A DNA stretch of 64,000 nt from Adineta ricciae (GCA_905250025.1 CAJNOJ010000005.1:946999-1010998), one strand, 5' to 3'; counted from the stretch's first letter, positions 52,031 to 63,379 are shown. Notes: generated by a model not told the origin, from the letters alone. A program made the numbers and translations.

Positions 52031-54210
52031 TTAATCAAGTTTAAGTTTATCTAAATCAAGATAACACGCACAAAACTCATAGAATGTCTTATCGGCTTGT
52101 CGATGATTGAGATATTTATTAAACTTCAGCACTTTATCATCCTCACGGTAGATTAAATTGAGACTATTATCTTCAGGGATCACACGTAATAACTAAAATA
52201 GAAAGGATACGTGTCAAAAAACGAAAACTGGGATATCTACTGTCTCATCTTCATTTTTAATGGTGTACACGACGTCACCACCACCAACGGTTTCTTCGCT
52301 TTCATCTGAAAAAAACAAACAAACAAATTTGCAACAGATTTCGTACAGAAATCGAGAACTACCGGTCGGATAGTTGAAGAAAAGCATAACATCAAGTGTT
52401 CCATCTTTGTCTTCGTCTTCACTTTCTCCATCTTCATCATTATCCATATCAAAAGATAAACTATAATACGTATGTCTCCATCGACGTAATTCGAAATACC
52501 ATCTTGGAGCAGATGAACATGCAGTTGATGTTGAAGGAACTTCAGCTACAGGAGGAGAACACTTTTTAGAATACTTTTAAACGTTGTATCTTACCGGATG
52601 AAGTTGATTTTTGTTTTTTAGGCGATGGTTCATATTCTTCTTCATCATTTTCCGATGTTAAACCAGTTAAAGATCCAAGAATGGTGAACATCGGCTCAGA
52701 ACCAAATAAATCGACGAGATTTTTCAATGCTGATGGTAAAGAGCTCACATCAGCAACATCATAATTTCTGTATGTTATTTCCAGCATCAAAAAAAGACTT
52801 TTCTTTTCCAAATAGTGTTGACTTACCGTTTATTATATGGACCACGTCGAGTCCATCTGATTGTATCGCTTTTCAACTCATTTATCATTGCTTGGAAATA
52901 GTCTTTCTATTAGAGATTGAAAATGAACAAGTTTTGTATACAAATTGAAAAGTTACTTGAAAAAATTCTGATAATTTCGTTTCGGAATTTTCTTGAAATG
53001 CCATTTGAACATCGTACTGTGTTTCAACTTTCAAATACGTCGATGTAACTGTTTGATTTACACGTTCTAACTAAAATCAAAGGAATATACATACATTCAG
53101 ATAATGAGATTTATCTTACATCATTTGATTGAAATTTTGTCGCTGGTTTCGCGATTGGTAATGGTTCAAAAATCGGCGTCGGACGGAAGTTAACAGGACC
53201 ATGAAACCAACCATTGATCGATAGACGCGCTCCCTGTTTTTCATTTAAAACTTCAGATACCTATGAATAGTATCAACTAAATGCTGTTTGTTTTCCTAAT
53301 TTTAACTACTTGATGAAAAGATTTATCAGTCACTTCAAAAAAACTCAATCGATTTCTTTTCGGTAATAGTGATTTAACAATTTTGCATGGTTGATTCTGA
53401 TCTAAACATTTAAATCATTGATTAAACTCTTGAAAACATCGTTGACATACGATTTACCATCTGTTTCAAATAGATCTAATGTTCCACCATCAGTTTCCTT
53501 CCAATCTTCCGGTACAAGATAATAAATAAAAGCTATTCGGCGACCTTCGGTTGTACCGTGAATGTCATCATCATGACACAAAAGATAATCTTAAAAAAAA
53601 ACTGTATATTTTTTCTAGCACAATGCATCTATTTACCTGTATATTCGTATTTCGACGACGTCATATCAATTTTATCACTTAGTTGGATATTAGTCGCTTG
53701 CACCAGCCAATCTTTTAGATCCATATAGAGAAACTGCCTGGATTCGAAGAGAAAGTTAGTAATAAACCAGATATCGAATAGACCCACTTCATCTGTTCAA
53801 TTGCCGGTAAAGTGACATTCGCCAAATCATCCGACTAAATCATATTAGAAAATGTCTACGAATTGATTATTAATTTCATTCTCTCCAACCTGTTGAAATT
53901 TATATAAATCATTGTTCTTTTGGTTTAACCTGATATTTTTCAGTTCATTCGTTAATTGATTGAGGAATTGGTTGCTTTGTGTCTCATGGAGGAAATCATC
54001 GATTACACAATGTGAAAACGGTTCATGTTCCAATCTGATAACTTGAAGAAAAAGGTTTCAGAACCAACCAGAAGTTGTTTTTTCACACAAACCTTGTTCT
54101 TCAACTGATGATCGATCTATATACGAGGTTCGAAAGCGTTCAGTCAAGTCATGATCAGACAATATTGGATTCACTGATACTGGACGTGGTTTTTTCTCGG
54201 TCGATGACAT
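52031..54210 (-). CDS. OGFOD1: OGFOD1/Tpa1-type 2-oxoglutarate prolyl hydroxylase
   Basis: About ten short exons on the minus strand; start ATG at 54210 (MSSTEKKPRPVSVN), stop at 52031. The N-terminal P4Hc domain includes EHEPFSHCVIDDFLHETQSN and [29 protein letters not shown], giving the iron-binding His-x-Asp (the HDD segment). The distal HQVSEVLNEKQGARLSINGWFHGP gives the second His and the 2OG-binding Arg. A second, non-catalytic double-stranded helix domain lies in the 52030-53050 exons, with acidic insertions (DNDEDGESEDEDKDG) and the end ADKTFYEFCACYLDLDKLKLD. OGFOD1 hydroxylates a prolyl residue of ribosomal protein uS12 (RPS23) and affects translation fidelity and stress granules. 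Length and two-domain layout match the family. Confidence 0.88.
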
Positions 54211-55399
54211 ATTTTAGCTTTTTTCCAATTTCTAGAAGGAATACAACTGATACAGTCCAAAACTATGTCACCGACAATTTGTCTGCCTTGTGCAATATTT
54301 TATTATTGATTTTTATTGGACTATTTTTTATCTTGTCTTTAGCCTTTATGAGAAATCCTTTTTCCACGTTGACAGTCGCGCTACTGTTGTCTATTTACCA
54401 ATCAAATAAAAGCAAAAAGAGTTTGTAATAACGATTGATTAGATTATTCTTTGTTGTTTCACACGTATACGTGCGCTTTATAAATAGCTCATTTTCGGTG
54501 TGAGAGAGTAGATGTGTTATAATTAATGATCGCAGGTCGTTTGAAGGAAATAGGAGTGAATTAAGAGAGAACATTAGATTCGTTTTGTCAATTGAACAAA
54601 GGTTACAGACACGTAAAAAAGCGTTGAATGACAAAAGAAAAGGAAAAAGAATCTATTGAACAATAGGACAATGACTATAGACGAGCGTGTCTTACTACCG
54701 CATGGTCCGATGTTACTGAGAAGGTAAGCTAGAGGTCAACAAAAGCGAGAGTATAATGAGAAGAGAGAGAAGAGAGCTAGGGACGATGATGAAGTGACGA
54801 GCGGTCACATATCAATTTCAACATTTTCTTGTTGTTATTGTTGTTCAATCGCTAGGGGGTTCATAGTCGGGATAGTCTCTACCGAGAAGAGGGTAAAGGG
54901 ATTAGAATAGTGGCGAGAAGAAGAAGAAGTATTGATACTTCTCAATCGTATTATAAAATGATATCGTCGATGGTTATTTGATATCGTAAGAAACACGTAA
55001 AACATATATTTTTGTCTGGTTTCTTGTAACTTTGATTCTATAATAAGGATTTGTGTCCGTGATAAATGTTTTATTACCATTTTTGCGTTCGTTTTATTGA
55101 TACGCTGAACTACAACTTATAGATATCTCTTCGTTTTCGTGTATAATCATTGTTTCTCAAGGAGAACCCATATAGACATTATATTTTTTTTATGGTCCCT
55201 GTCTCTTTATTTTGTTATGTCAATAGAAAAAAAAAAGGATGAAGTTGGTGAAGAAAAAAGAGAGAGAGTGTGTGTGCGAGGATAAAAATGGCCTTGTTAT
55301 GCAATGTGTTCCTCCTTTTTTTTCGAAAAGAAGACAATGGCTCACTGGCAACTTTTAGTTTGTTTTCATTCTTATTCACGTTTTAGATTAACCTGCGTG
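54211..55399. other. Divergent intergenic region between OGFOD1 and DYNLT
   Basis: About 1.2 kb between divergent starts, with purine-rich stretches near 54760 and 55240. No convincing gene was found. An AG at 55385-55386 after TTCACGTTTT is the acceptor-like site before DYNLT. Confidence 0.5.
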
Positions 55400-55834
55400 A
55401 TGAGTGGAGAAGATACATCATTCGTTATTGATGAAGTATCGAATATAATCAAGGATACGATCGAAAGAATTATCGGAGGAAATTCCTATCAGCACAACAA
55501 AGTCAATCGGTGGACAGCTGATATTGTTGATCATGTTTTAACCGAGCTGACAAAGTTAGGCAAACCATTCAAATACATTGTACAAGCGGTATGACATATT
55601 GCCGTTTTGCAATCGTCAAATTGTTTGATTTATTTGTAGGTGATTATGCAAAAGAATGGAGCTGGTTTACATACGGCTAGCTCATGCTATTGGGACAATA
55701 CAACTGATGGTAGTTGCACAGTTCGGTAAGGATTGGAATTTGATCTAAAGCATTCGATTATTTTTCGTTTTATGTTTAGTTGGGAAAACAAACATCTCTA
55801 CGCGATCGTTTCCGTCTTTGGTCTATCGATTTAA
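55400..55834 (+). CDS. DYNLT1: Tctex-type dynein light chain
   Basis: Three exons, 55400-55588, 55640-55725 and 55780-55834, join in frame to about 109 residues. The sequence is near-canonical: [94 protein letters not shown]. It is a homodimeric light chain of cytoplasmic dynein 1/2, bound to the intermediate chain, used in cargo transport and cilia. The chosen ATG (MSGEDTSFV) gives the expected length. Upstream in-frame codons ([10 protein letters not shown]...) belong to the leader and would add an unlikely extension. Confidence 0.95.
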
Positions 55835-56086
55835 TAATATTCGTTATAGTTTTTATTTATCAATCTATTCTATACATTCATTCTGTCTGTCTATTACATA
55901 TGTATTTAGAAAGATAAAGCACATCGTTCTCTTATCATTTTGCAATAAAAGAAAATCAATGAAATAACCATGTTTCTTTTGTATGAACATCATGTGCGCC
56001 AAACTTGTCGATCTGTTTTTCTTTTTGTTTTGTTGAAATAATAAACTCGAACAACACGCTTTCTGGTTTTTACTGTTTCAGAAACG

Positions 56087-57438
56087 ATGTGCGGACGTTT
56101 TGCTTGTGGACTAGCGCCGGATGTCGTACGACGTCTATCGACTTACACAAATTCTCAAACACAAGAAACGGTTCTCCCGCCATTTATCGACCTCATGTCA
56201 TCGACACAACCGTTCCGGTCAAGTTGGAACATCTCACCAACGTCAACATGGTAGAAAGATAGCCTTTGGAGGGAGAACAAGTGGACAATTTCTCTTCTAG
56301 TCTTTGTTTAATTTCGGCCAAACATTTGGATGAAACCGAAGATTCAGCAACACGTGTACTTTGTTCAATGCGTTGGGCATTGGTACCACATTATCATAAA
56401 GGAAGTTTAGCTGAATATAGGCCTATTTTGAATAATTGTCGAGTTGAAACTATTGAAGAAAAACCAACGTTCAAAGTGCCATTTCAAAATGGTAAACGAT
56501 GTGTCATTCTTGCTGAAGGGTAAATGACGATTGGTTTTATCATGTTAAAAAGTCTCATTGATCTGCTTTCTAGATTTTTCGAATGGAAAAAGAATGTAGC
56601 AAAAACACCATATTTTATCTATGAAACAGAACCATTTCTTCATGAAAAGCATTATCCTAACATAAATGCTGATCGAATTCTGGATGAGATGAAAAACAAA
56701 GATCCAGAGAAGTTGCCATTACTAGCCATGGCGGGTATTTTTGATATTAATCGATATTGTGAAGTAAAGTAGATCATGCCATTTTTATTCAGACAATTAT
56801 TCAATTATTTTAGATCGATCTATTGTATTCATGTACGATTTGTACTGTTGAAGCTAGCGAAACAATGTCTGACGTACACATTCGAATGCCGGTAAGGACA
56901 TATCGAGTTATTTCTATGAAGTGAATACCAAATGAATGTTTAGGCTATTTTAACAACCCAACAAGAAGTTGATCAGTGGCTTGATTTTGGTCGATATGAT
57001 GCGGAAAACGTAGGATGAAATGGTTTCTTGTTTACCAATTAAATCAACTTTCTTAGGTTCTTCCATTACTTGAACCACGTAATGATATTCACATGTATCG
57101 CGTATCACCAAGTGTTGGTTCAACAAAGATGAATGATATGAGCAATCTTCGACCATTAACTACTAATGAAAACAAGTATTAATACATGATAGAGACGACT
57201 TAACTTGAATGAATTCTTTCCATTATGTTTTCTTAGCACAACGACACCAACCAATCGAAATACACTCGATTCATTTGTAATCAAACAGGAATCGGGTAGT
57301 CAATATCTACGTGAACCAATTTTAAAAACAGAAACTACGAAAAAGAGAAAGTCTTCGCCGGCAAAACATGGTCAACGTTCGATTGAAGATTACATAATCA
57401 AAGATACGAAATCATCCGCAAAACGATTTAAAAAGTAG
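56087..57438 (+). CDS. HMCES: HMCES (SRAP-domain abasic-site DNA-protein crosslinker)
   Basis: Several exons starting at the ATG of 56087 with MCGRFACGL. Cys2 is the residue that crosslinks to abasic sites after removal of Met. A 56-bp intron (56251-56308 region) joins SPTST to CLCLISAKHLDE. The conserved SRAP blocks follow: MRWALVPHYHKG, NNCRVETIEEKPTFKVPFQNGKRCVILAEG, then FFEWKKN after another intron, and SDVHIRMP with the active-site His, ahead of the AILTTQQEVDQWL exon. These match human HMCES, including the NCRxxT segment. The protein shields abasic sites in single-stranded DNA at replication forks. The C-terminal tail is basic and disordered. It ends with GQRSIEDYI, which resembles a PCNA-binding PIP box (Q-x-x-I-x-x-Y-I, final aromatic replaced). 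The ATG is 5 bp after an acceptor-like TTTCAG. Confidence 0.92.
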
Positions 57439-57671
57439 ATTAACACGTTTTAACCAGATCTTTTGTTTTTCAATGTACATTATTTTGTTGGATAGAATTT
57501 GTTTTTCATTTCAATTCTCGAACTCAGTATAGATCTAGTCAAGACGAAATGATAACTTTTATTATGTCATTGTCGACTTTTTCTGCTGTCAGATATGAAT
57601 CGATGTTTCGAATTAAACCCTTTTATTTTCTATACTATTGAACAAATCGAATAAAGAATAGAATTATTTTA

Positions 57672-59393
57672 TTAAACGTTACAATCTTCGAAAAAATCAG
57701 GTCCAATTGTGCATTGAATTTCCGCGATAATACTCATGGTACATATCGTAGAATAAATGTCACCAAGTAATTGTGCGCGAACTAAACCTGATGCTCGCGT
57801 AAGACGATCGCCAATATCGTTGTCAATTCCATGGAATGCCCATTCATTTTCATTTTGTTCTAATAAAGAATTCAATTGACTTCGATCGATATCCGTTGTG
57901 CAATTCATTGGATTGATGATGGCATGAACAATAGCATCAAAGTCAGGTTGAACACGAATTTGATGAAGTAGAAAAACATGGATATGATTGTCTTTTGCAA
58001 CAGTTGAATTGGAAAGAAGATAACTTGAGTAACGTAATGGTTGATAGGGTTCAACTTCGGTTTCGTTCAGTTGAACAACGGTTAATAATGGTCGGAGTAC
58101 AGTAATGGTCACATCGCATAAATATTGACCACCTTGTTCAAAATTTCCTGCGTATAATTTCGTTCGAAATGATGTAATGTTACCATTGATTAAATCGTTC
58201 AATGACCAGCTTTCTTTGGGCTCAATGGTGAATTGCGTGCTTAACTGAGTAATATCAGTTGGCAGAGGTAAAGGATCTACTGTTGAATTTGTAACTGACG
58301 CAAGATAAACGAGTTGAAAATCATGGGGTGCTTTGAACATTGGCTTGTGTGAGATCCAAACATAACCTAATCGATCGAGAGGTAATAGAATAAAACCGTG
58401 ATTTGCAACACGTCCACCCGGTGTCAATGGTGGTAGTTCGGATGGTTTAGGATCTAATATAAATGTATCGAAATAAGCCTTGTGTCGATGATCGAAACCA
58501 TCTTTCCATTGTTGTTGCAACTCATTATTAAGTTGATGTAATTGTTCCAATGACATGTTCAATAAACGTTCTTTCGATTGATGGGTTGCACCTCGTGGAT
58601 AATCAACTGTATTCTGTTGAGTCATTTCGATATGTGCACCAAGAATCGATGTCACATTGAGACGATTTGATTCAATAAAGTTCACTAGACGGGAAATCGA
58701 TTCCACATTTGCAGAAAAATTCGATATGTATAAACGTCCAGGTAATAGTGAGTCACCTGTTATCAATAATCCTGTTGCGCAATCAAAGAAAGCAATTGAA
58801 GAATTTTCATGGCCAGGTATGGGTACAACAGCCAGCTGACGTCGATTATCGAGCGAATAAGTGCCAATCGAATTTGGCCAATTGTCTAATTGAAAAAATT
58901 TACTCACTTCTTCAACACTTGTTCCTACGACAGTAGTGTACAGCTTGTTTTCAAACTGAGCATCGCCGGCTGTATGATCATCGTGATTATGTGTGTGTGC
59001 AACAACTAAAGAAAGATCTTCACGAACTTTCTTATGAGCCAGACACCAGTGAAGTATCAATGTTTCGACATACTGTTGAATAGGTAAAGAAACAAATGAG
59101 ACCGTCGCTCCGCTATCGATTAATAGGACGGTATCATTGCTGAAAAGTAAATATATAAACGGTGCTTCATAATTAATACATTTGTTTTCACGTAAAATAT
59201 AAGTATCATTATTAACAGCGAATGCAGCGAGATCGGGTCTTTGAGCATCGCGATCAAAACAATTTTCGGATCCATTAATCCAACTGGTAGGCAAATCTAC
59301 TGGCAGATAGTTTGAAGAGCCATCAGGACACGTGAATGAATTTCTCTGGTGAGCGGAAACGATCGTCAATGTTATAAAAAATATGAAAAGCAT
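57672..59393 (-). CDS. Secreted metallo-beta-lactamase-fold hydrolase, intronless
   Basis: A single frame of 573 residues with a signal peptide (MLFIFFITLTIVSAHQ). The MBL fold carries AHTHNHDDHTAGD (H135, H137, D139, H140), with VPIPGHENSSIAFFD (His), LLITGDSLLPGRLY (Asp) and ILGAHIEM (His) completing a di-zinc site. About 250 further residues (from about 320) form an unrecognised C-terminal domain with a Gly-rich PLTPGGRVANHGF segment and an LLSNSTVAKDNHIHVFLL segment. Many N-glycosylation sequons (NGS, NSS, NMS, NST) are consistent with secretion. MBL enzymes hydrolyse esters, thioesters, lactones or phosphodiesters; which one here is unknown. The absence of introns, in contrast to most neighbours, and the bacterial look of the MBL motifs hint at acquisition, but a retrocopy or an old intronless gene is also possible. 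Confidence 0.8.
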   Translation of the reverse strand: MLFIFFITLTIVSAHQRNSFTCPDGSSNYLPVDLPTSWINGSENCFDRDAQRPDLAAFAVNNDTYILRENKCINYEAPFIYLLFSNDTVLLIDSGATVSFVSLPIQQYVETLILHWCLAHKKVREDLSLVVAHTHNHDDHTAGDAQFENKLYTTVVGTSVEEVSKFFQLDNWPNSIGTYSLDNRRQLAVVPIPGHENSSIAFFDCATGLLITGDSLLPGRLYISNFSANVESISRLVNFIESNRLNVTSILGAHIEMTQQNTVDYPRGATHQSKERLLNMSLEQLHQLNNELQQQWKDGFDHRHKAYFDTFILDPKPSELPPLTPGGRVANHGFILLPLDRLGYVWISHKPMFKAPHDFQLVYLASVTNSTVDPLPLPTDITQLSTQFTIEPKESWSLNDLINGNITSFRTKLYAGNFEQGGQYLCDVTITVLRPLLTVVQLNETEVEPYQPLRYSSYLLSNSTVAKDNHIHVFLLHQIRVQPDFDAIVHAIINPMNCTTDIDRSQLNSLLEQNENEWAFHGIDNDIGDRLTRASGLVRAQLLGDIYSTICTMSIIAEIQCTIGPDFFEDCNV

Positions 59394-59619
59394 ATTTCAA
59401 CACTATCGTAGGTAGCAAATCTGTATTTGATTAGAAAAATATAAAGGGCAAGTGAGTGCTTGATCATAGACAGCTGAATACACTCACATGACTTGTAACA
59501 ATGAAAATGCGTTTTCATTTTCAATCAAAATTCGCGAATTTTTATTTCATGAAGGCTGTCGATTTACTCTGTGAAACTGGCCAAGCTTTTGATTGAGAAA
59601 AGAAGAAAAATGATCAAAA

Positions 59620-60219
59620 TCATTGTTTTACGAAGATCAATAGATGTTGCCATGGTAATTGTTCATATCGTTGTACCAATCGAAAACGATTTGCTTGAAG
59701 TTCTACAGTTGCTTGTCTAGCACTCATCTTATGATACGGATTGATCGGTATTCGTGGATCTTCTTTTCGATATTCTACAAGAGCTAATCGTCCGCGAGGT
59801 TTCAGAGCACGTCTTAGTCCTTGCAATAAAAGATCAGGTCTTGGTGCTTCGTGATATACATCAACTAAGAGAATTAGATCGAATGTATTCGAAGGAAGAC
59901 GAGTATCATATGGTGTCGATAAAATGGGAACTACATTGCCAGGCATATCTGATCGATTGACTAGCACATCAAGCATTTCAGGTTGTAAGTCAGAAGCAAC
60001 GACCAGACCACGATGGCCGACACGATGTGCTAGTTGCACTGTGATAAATCCTGTTCCAGCTCCGATATCAGCTATTTTCATACCTCGTCGGATAGACAAT
60101 GCATCGAGGAGACGCTGTGGTTGTTCCTCGAGCCAACGATCCTGTCGAGATAACCATGCGGCACTTTCATCATCACATGATAATATAGGTGCGATTACTC
60201 GACCCATATACGTGTGCAT
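59620..60219 (-). CDS. Class I SAM-dependent methyltransferase of bacterial type, intronless
   Basis: A single frame of 199 residues (ATG at 60219) without introns. Motif I is KIADIGAGTGFITVQL (residues about 48-63), followed by VVASDLQPEMLDVL, FDLILLVDVYHEAPRPD (motif II/post-II) and LKPRGRLALVEYRKED. The N-terminus (MHTYMGRVIAPILSCDDESAAWLSRQDR) resembles the lead YMGREIxxVMGxxGAxWLxRxxR of bacterial UbiE/COQ5-like orphan methyltransferases. Composition is richer in Arg/Pro than surrounding genes. The methyl acceptor is unknown; it is a small-molecule type enzyme with no evident targeting peptide. Sitting next to another intronless, prokaryote-like gene, it is a good horizontal-transfer candidate. 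Confidence 0.85.
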   Translation of the reverse strand: MHTYMGRVIAPILSCDDESAAWLSRQDRWLEEQPQRLLDALSIRRGMKIADIGAGTGFITVQLAHRVGHRGLVVASDLQPEMLDVLVNRSDMPGNVVPILSTPYDTRLPSNTFDLILLVDVYHEAPRPDLLLQGLRRALKPRGRLALVEYRKEDPRIPINPYHKMSARQATVELQANRFRLVQRYEQLPWQHLLIFVKQ

Positions 60220-60421
60220 TTCTATATTATATTGTATATGATACGCTTCGTTGCATCTTTCCTCAGTACTTATACTCTTATGAGGTAAATGAGTTGATTA
60301 CTCTTTTATGAAATAATTATATAACTTGAATGAATGAATCATTGTAGTGCGGCTAAGAATATGATTTCGTGATAGAACTCAACATTGTGTGCGGTAATAG
60401 ACTGTTTTATTTGGTGATAAT

Positions 60422-61525
60422 TTACGAACAGCTATAGAAAGCACGGATTTCTGCAATGTCACCTGCGCTGAGTTTATCCCGTTGACCAATTTTTGCAGTT
60501 GAATCCTTTGGCACGATAGTTGGTTGTCCATTCTTGGAAAATGAATTTGGGCCATAGTGCATGATACTGACGTAGTCATATGGTGTATTTTGATTCAAAG
60601 CAGTACTACCCCAGGTGTATTTATTGAAATTATGCTCCTAAAATGTTCATATTTGTTTAGCTATGAGAGAGGATATCTTTTTGAACAGACGCATACTTTG
60701 CCTAATTCAATATTAGCATAGTTGACAGTGATATATGTATCACGATCGGGACGCGATTGCTCATGATGAAAACCTATATTTTTGAAATAATGCATTGTAT
60801 AAATCGGTTTGTGATACATCGATGAAGAAGCTGCTTGTAGTTACACATACAAGTCGTACTTACCAAGAACGTGGATAAGTTCGTGTTGAATAGTACCAGA
60901 TCGAAAACAACCAGAGTCTTGCAATGTCATTCGTCGTTCGCCTGTACCATAACCAACCTAAAGTGCTTCATTATTGGGGAAGATGTGTGTTTTCATGATG
61001 ATTTTACCGATGCACTGCATCCAGTTCCATATTGGACTTTAAGGAAGATTCTATCACTTGCTGATTTTGGCCGAAAGCCGACACATTGTTTCGTTGTTCC
61101 ACCAACTGTGCTACTTGTAACAGATGTTAATGTTGCCATGGCTTGCTCAATAAGTGTGCGATGTGCAGCATCTATCGATTTTACAGAACAGCTAAATCTA
61201 ATCGTACGCCCCTCTTTCCGAAAAAGATTCTACTTGTGATTAAGGTTAGATCGTAAGGAACAATGTTATTCGGCCATTGTCGAGGTCCATAAGCAGCTGC
61301 ACCTCGACCATCGTAATCTTTTGTTGGATCATATCCATCAGGAAAAATCATATCTCCTTCGAATCCACCACCTATGAAAAATCGAATGATCATGATTCAA
61401 ATGGTACTTCATTTGTATTTACCATATAACTCGTAATTAATTCCATCGGTGTTGAATACCGAGATAGGATTCGTCAGAGCAGATCCGATAAAAAGGGCAC
61501 AGGTGATAAAAGTATATCCGAGCAT
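60422..61525 (-). CDS. Astacin-family (M12A) secreted metalloprotease
   Basis: A multi-exon minus-strand gene. Start ATG at 61525: MLGYTFITCALFIGSALTNP is a signal peptide. A propeptide follows with FEGDMIFPDGYD, the aspartate-switch FxGD motif. The mature enzyme begins around RGAAAYGPRQWPNNIVPYDL. Visible catalytic features are RIFLKVQYGTGCSASVGYG, the zinc site GTIQHELIHVLGFHHEQSRPDRD (HExxHxxGFxHEQ, split by an intron), and the Met-turn SIMHYGPNSF. The frame ends shortly after AGDIAEIRAFYSC, with no EGF or CUB domain: a minimal digestive-type astacin of about 270-300 residues. It is upstream of the protease-inhibitor array on the same strand. Exon borders in the middle were followed only approximately. 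Confidence 0.87.
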
Positions 61526-62012
61526 TTGCAAAATACTTTTCAATGGTATTACTGCTTGTAAGTTTTAGCCATTATTTATATCGAAAGATTATTATTATTT
61601 TCAACTCATCAAAACAATCTGTTATCTGTTTTATCATGAGAAACTTACCAGCTGAATTCTATGAAAAATATATTCTACTTTGTATTACCTGCTACATATA
61701 GATACAAAATGAAAGATCTGATGAGTGGTACTTATAACCATTGCAGTAAAACGGACATTTGTTTGCATAACTAAACCTAAATGGATACCAATCATTGGCA
61801 TTTTGGAAGAAATAAAACGAAAATATTCCGTCATTTCTACAGGTTCTTTTTCGTGATTGCAAAACAAATTTATGACACAATCAGCATGATGTCAACATCT
61901 ACGGCATATTAGTTGAGCTTATTTAAGTTTTTCTAATTGATTTTATTTCGCGCACGAAAATCATACAGAAATTAGTTGAAATAGTTCTCTTTGAACTGTA
62001 CTTAAAGAACGT
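61526..62012. other. Noncoding region between astacin and inhibitor array
   Basis: About 490 bp. Minus-strand open frames at 61685-61880 lack coding character. Probably the astacin promoter and the first inhibitor's 3' UTR. Confidence 0.45.
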
Positions 62013-62337
62013 TTAGCCAATACGAGGCGTTTCGATAACTCGACGTCGAGATAGATCAGTCACAAGACGAACTCGGTCAGTTCGATAATCCATTGATACC
62101 GGTTGATTCGGTAATACAAGAACTGGTTTCAAACCTGAAAGAATAAAAATATCGGTACTGAATCGATTTAGATTATGCGTTTGTACCTCGCGAAGTCAGA
62201 TACGTAATTGCCTCTCTAGGACTACGACCAACGAGCTCAGGAAAAGACGTTGGGCGAGTTCCAATGCCGCGAGGTAATGCTGTGTGTGAGGTTAAAATAG
62301 AAGTTGTATGTAGGAGTGTATGGCTTGTCAAACACAT
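62013..62337 (-). CDS. Potato inhibitor I family serine protease inhibitor, copy A
   Basis: Exons 62187-62337 and 62013-62134 join through a split Gly to 90 residues. The first exon carries TSFPELVGRSPREAITYLTSRG, the family's helix-1 block (compare [SW]-PELVGK-EAxxxI). The second carries LPNQPVSMDYRTDRVRLV and ends VIETPRIG, matching the eglin/CI-2 inhibitory loop and the terminal P-R-I-G. The reactive-site P1 residue is predicted to be Met (in S-M-D). These inhibitors block subtilisin/chymotrypsin/elastase-type enzymes by a rigid loop without disulfides. The N-terminal 25 residues are not a convincing signal peptide, so secretion is uncertain. First of three tandem copies. Confidence 0.88.
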
Positions 62338-62700
62338 GTTTTTCGCACTGTGCACGATGAAGTGAATGAAACTATATACTCATATGTGATGAATAGAAAA
62401 CAGTATGTTTCACTCAATTAGTTCTGTTCCATATATTTTTTCTGGAGTGGTGACGGAATAACTTTACAAAGTATGACGATTGACGTTTGATCATGAACAA
62501 AACTTTTGCCTAAGAAACCAATAGTGCTCAGATGATGCATTGATTTTTCTATTAGCCTCAATTTTGAGTGTATCTCCATTCTCAGAGTAGCAAATTATGC
62601 AAAGCTACAATTCATGTGCGCGTTCTTCGCATTACTTTATTCAAAAGAAAACTAAGATGAAAAAGAAAACTCCATTTAAGAAGCGACAGAAAATAGTCTT

Positions 62701-63085
62701 CTAACCAACAGTTGGCGTTTGAATAACAATACGTCTTGATGGATCTACTACGACTCGAACACGATCCATTCGGTAGTCCATTGTCATCGGTTGATTTGGT
62801 CTAACCAAAACCGGTGACAGACCTAAGACAAAACTATTATATGAGAAACAGTACAAAACAGATGAAGGGATACAAACCGCGCGCGGAAAGATAAGCTACT
62901 GCTTCTCTTGAACTGCGACCGACTAGTTCAGGAAAGGATGTTTGTCGATCTAAAGATTGCGTTGGAAACGATGTCATAAGATTTTGAGTTTGAATGGGAC
63001 GAGAGATGTGACTCATTGGAACTCGACGTCGTGAATACATGACGTTTCTGTTTTCGAGATGCTTGTTTGAAATGAAATATATCAT
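62701..63085 (-). CDS. Potato inhibitor I family serine protease inhibitor, copy B
   Basis: Exons 62878-63085 and 62701-62822 give 109 residues from the ATG at 63085 (an alternative ATG at 63040 also fits). The core reads TSFPELVGRSSREAVAYLSARG, then LVRPNQPMTMDYRMDRVRVVVDPSRR, ending IQTPTVG. The predicted P1 is again Met. The intron has the same position and phase as copy A, and the second exon is again 122 nt. The 40-residue lead is Ser/Thr/Gln-rich and not hydrophobic. Confidence 0.87.
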
Positions 63086-63379
63086 GTTTGATCAATTCTA
63101 TATAAACAATAAACTAGTCATAAATATCAGATGTTATGGTATGGTCGATTGATTTATCATTTTTGACGTCAGTATTACATCATACTTTCTTCAACATCGA
63201 ATATCACGTCTGATACTATCAGAAATATTCCTCCTCTCCAGACCATCAGAAACATCAAATGTGTTAATCGTGATACCACTGCGTATCGATGAGATCTATT
63301 TATAAAAAAAAACAATTTTCAAAAAGATTTTCTTTCGTTGAAAAACAGATTGTTTTGAAAAGTTCTATGACCAATTGAT

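Noticed and set aside
54075..54428. Plus-strand frame opposite the OGFOD1 first exon
   Set aside because: Mostly the complement of OGFOD1 coding sequence and AT-rich spacer; hydrophobic stretch is incidental.
61685..61880. Two overlapping minus-strand frames between astacin and the inhibitor genes
   Set aside because: Different frames of the same AT-rich noncoding DNA; no start context, no conserved motif.
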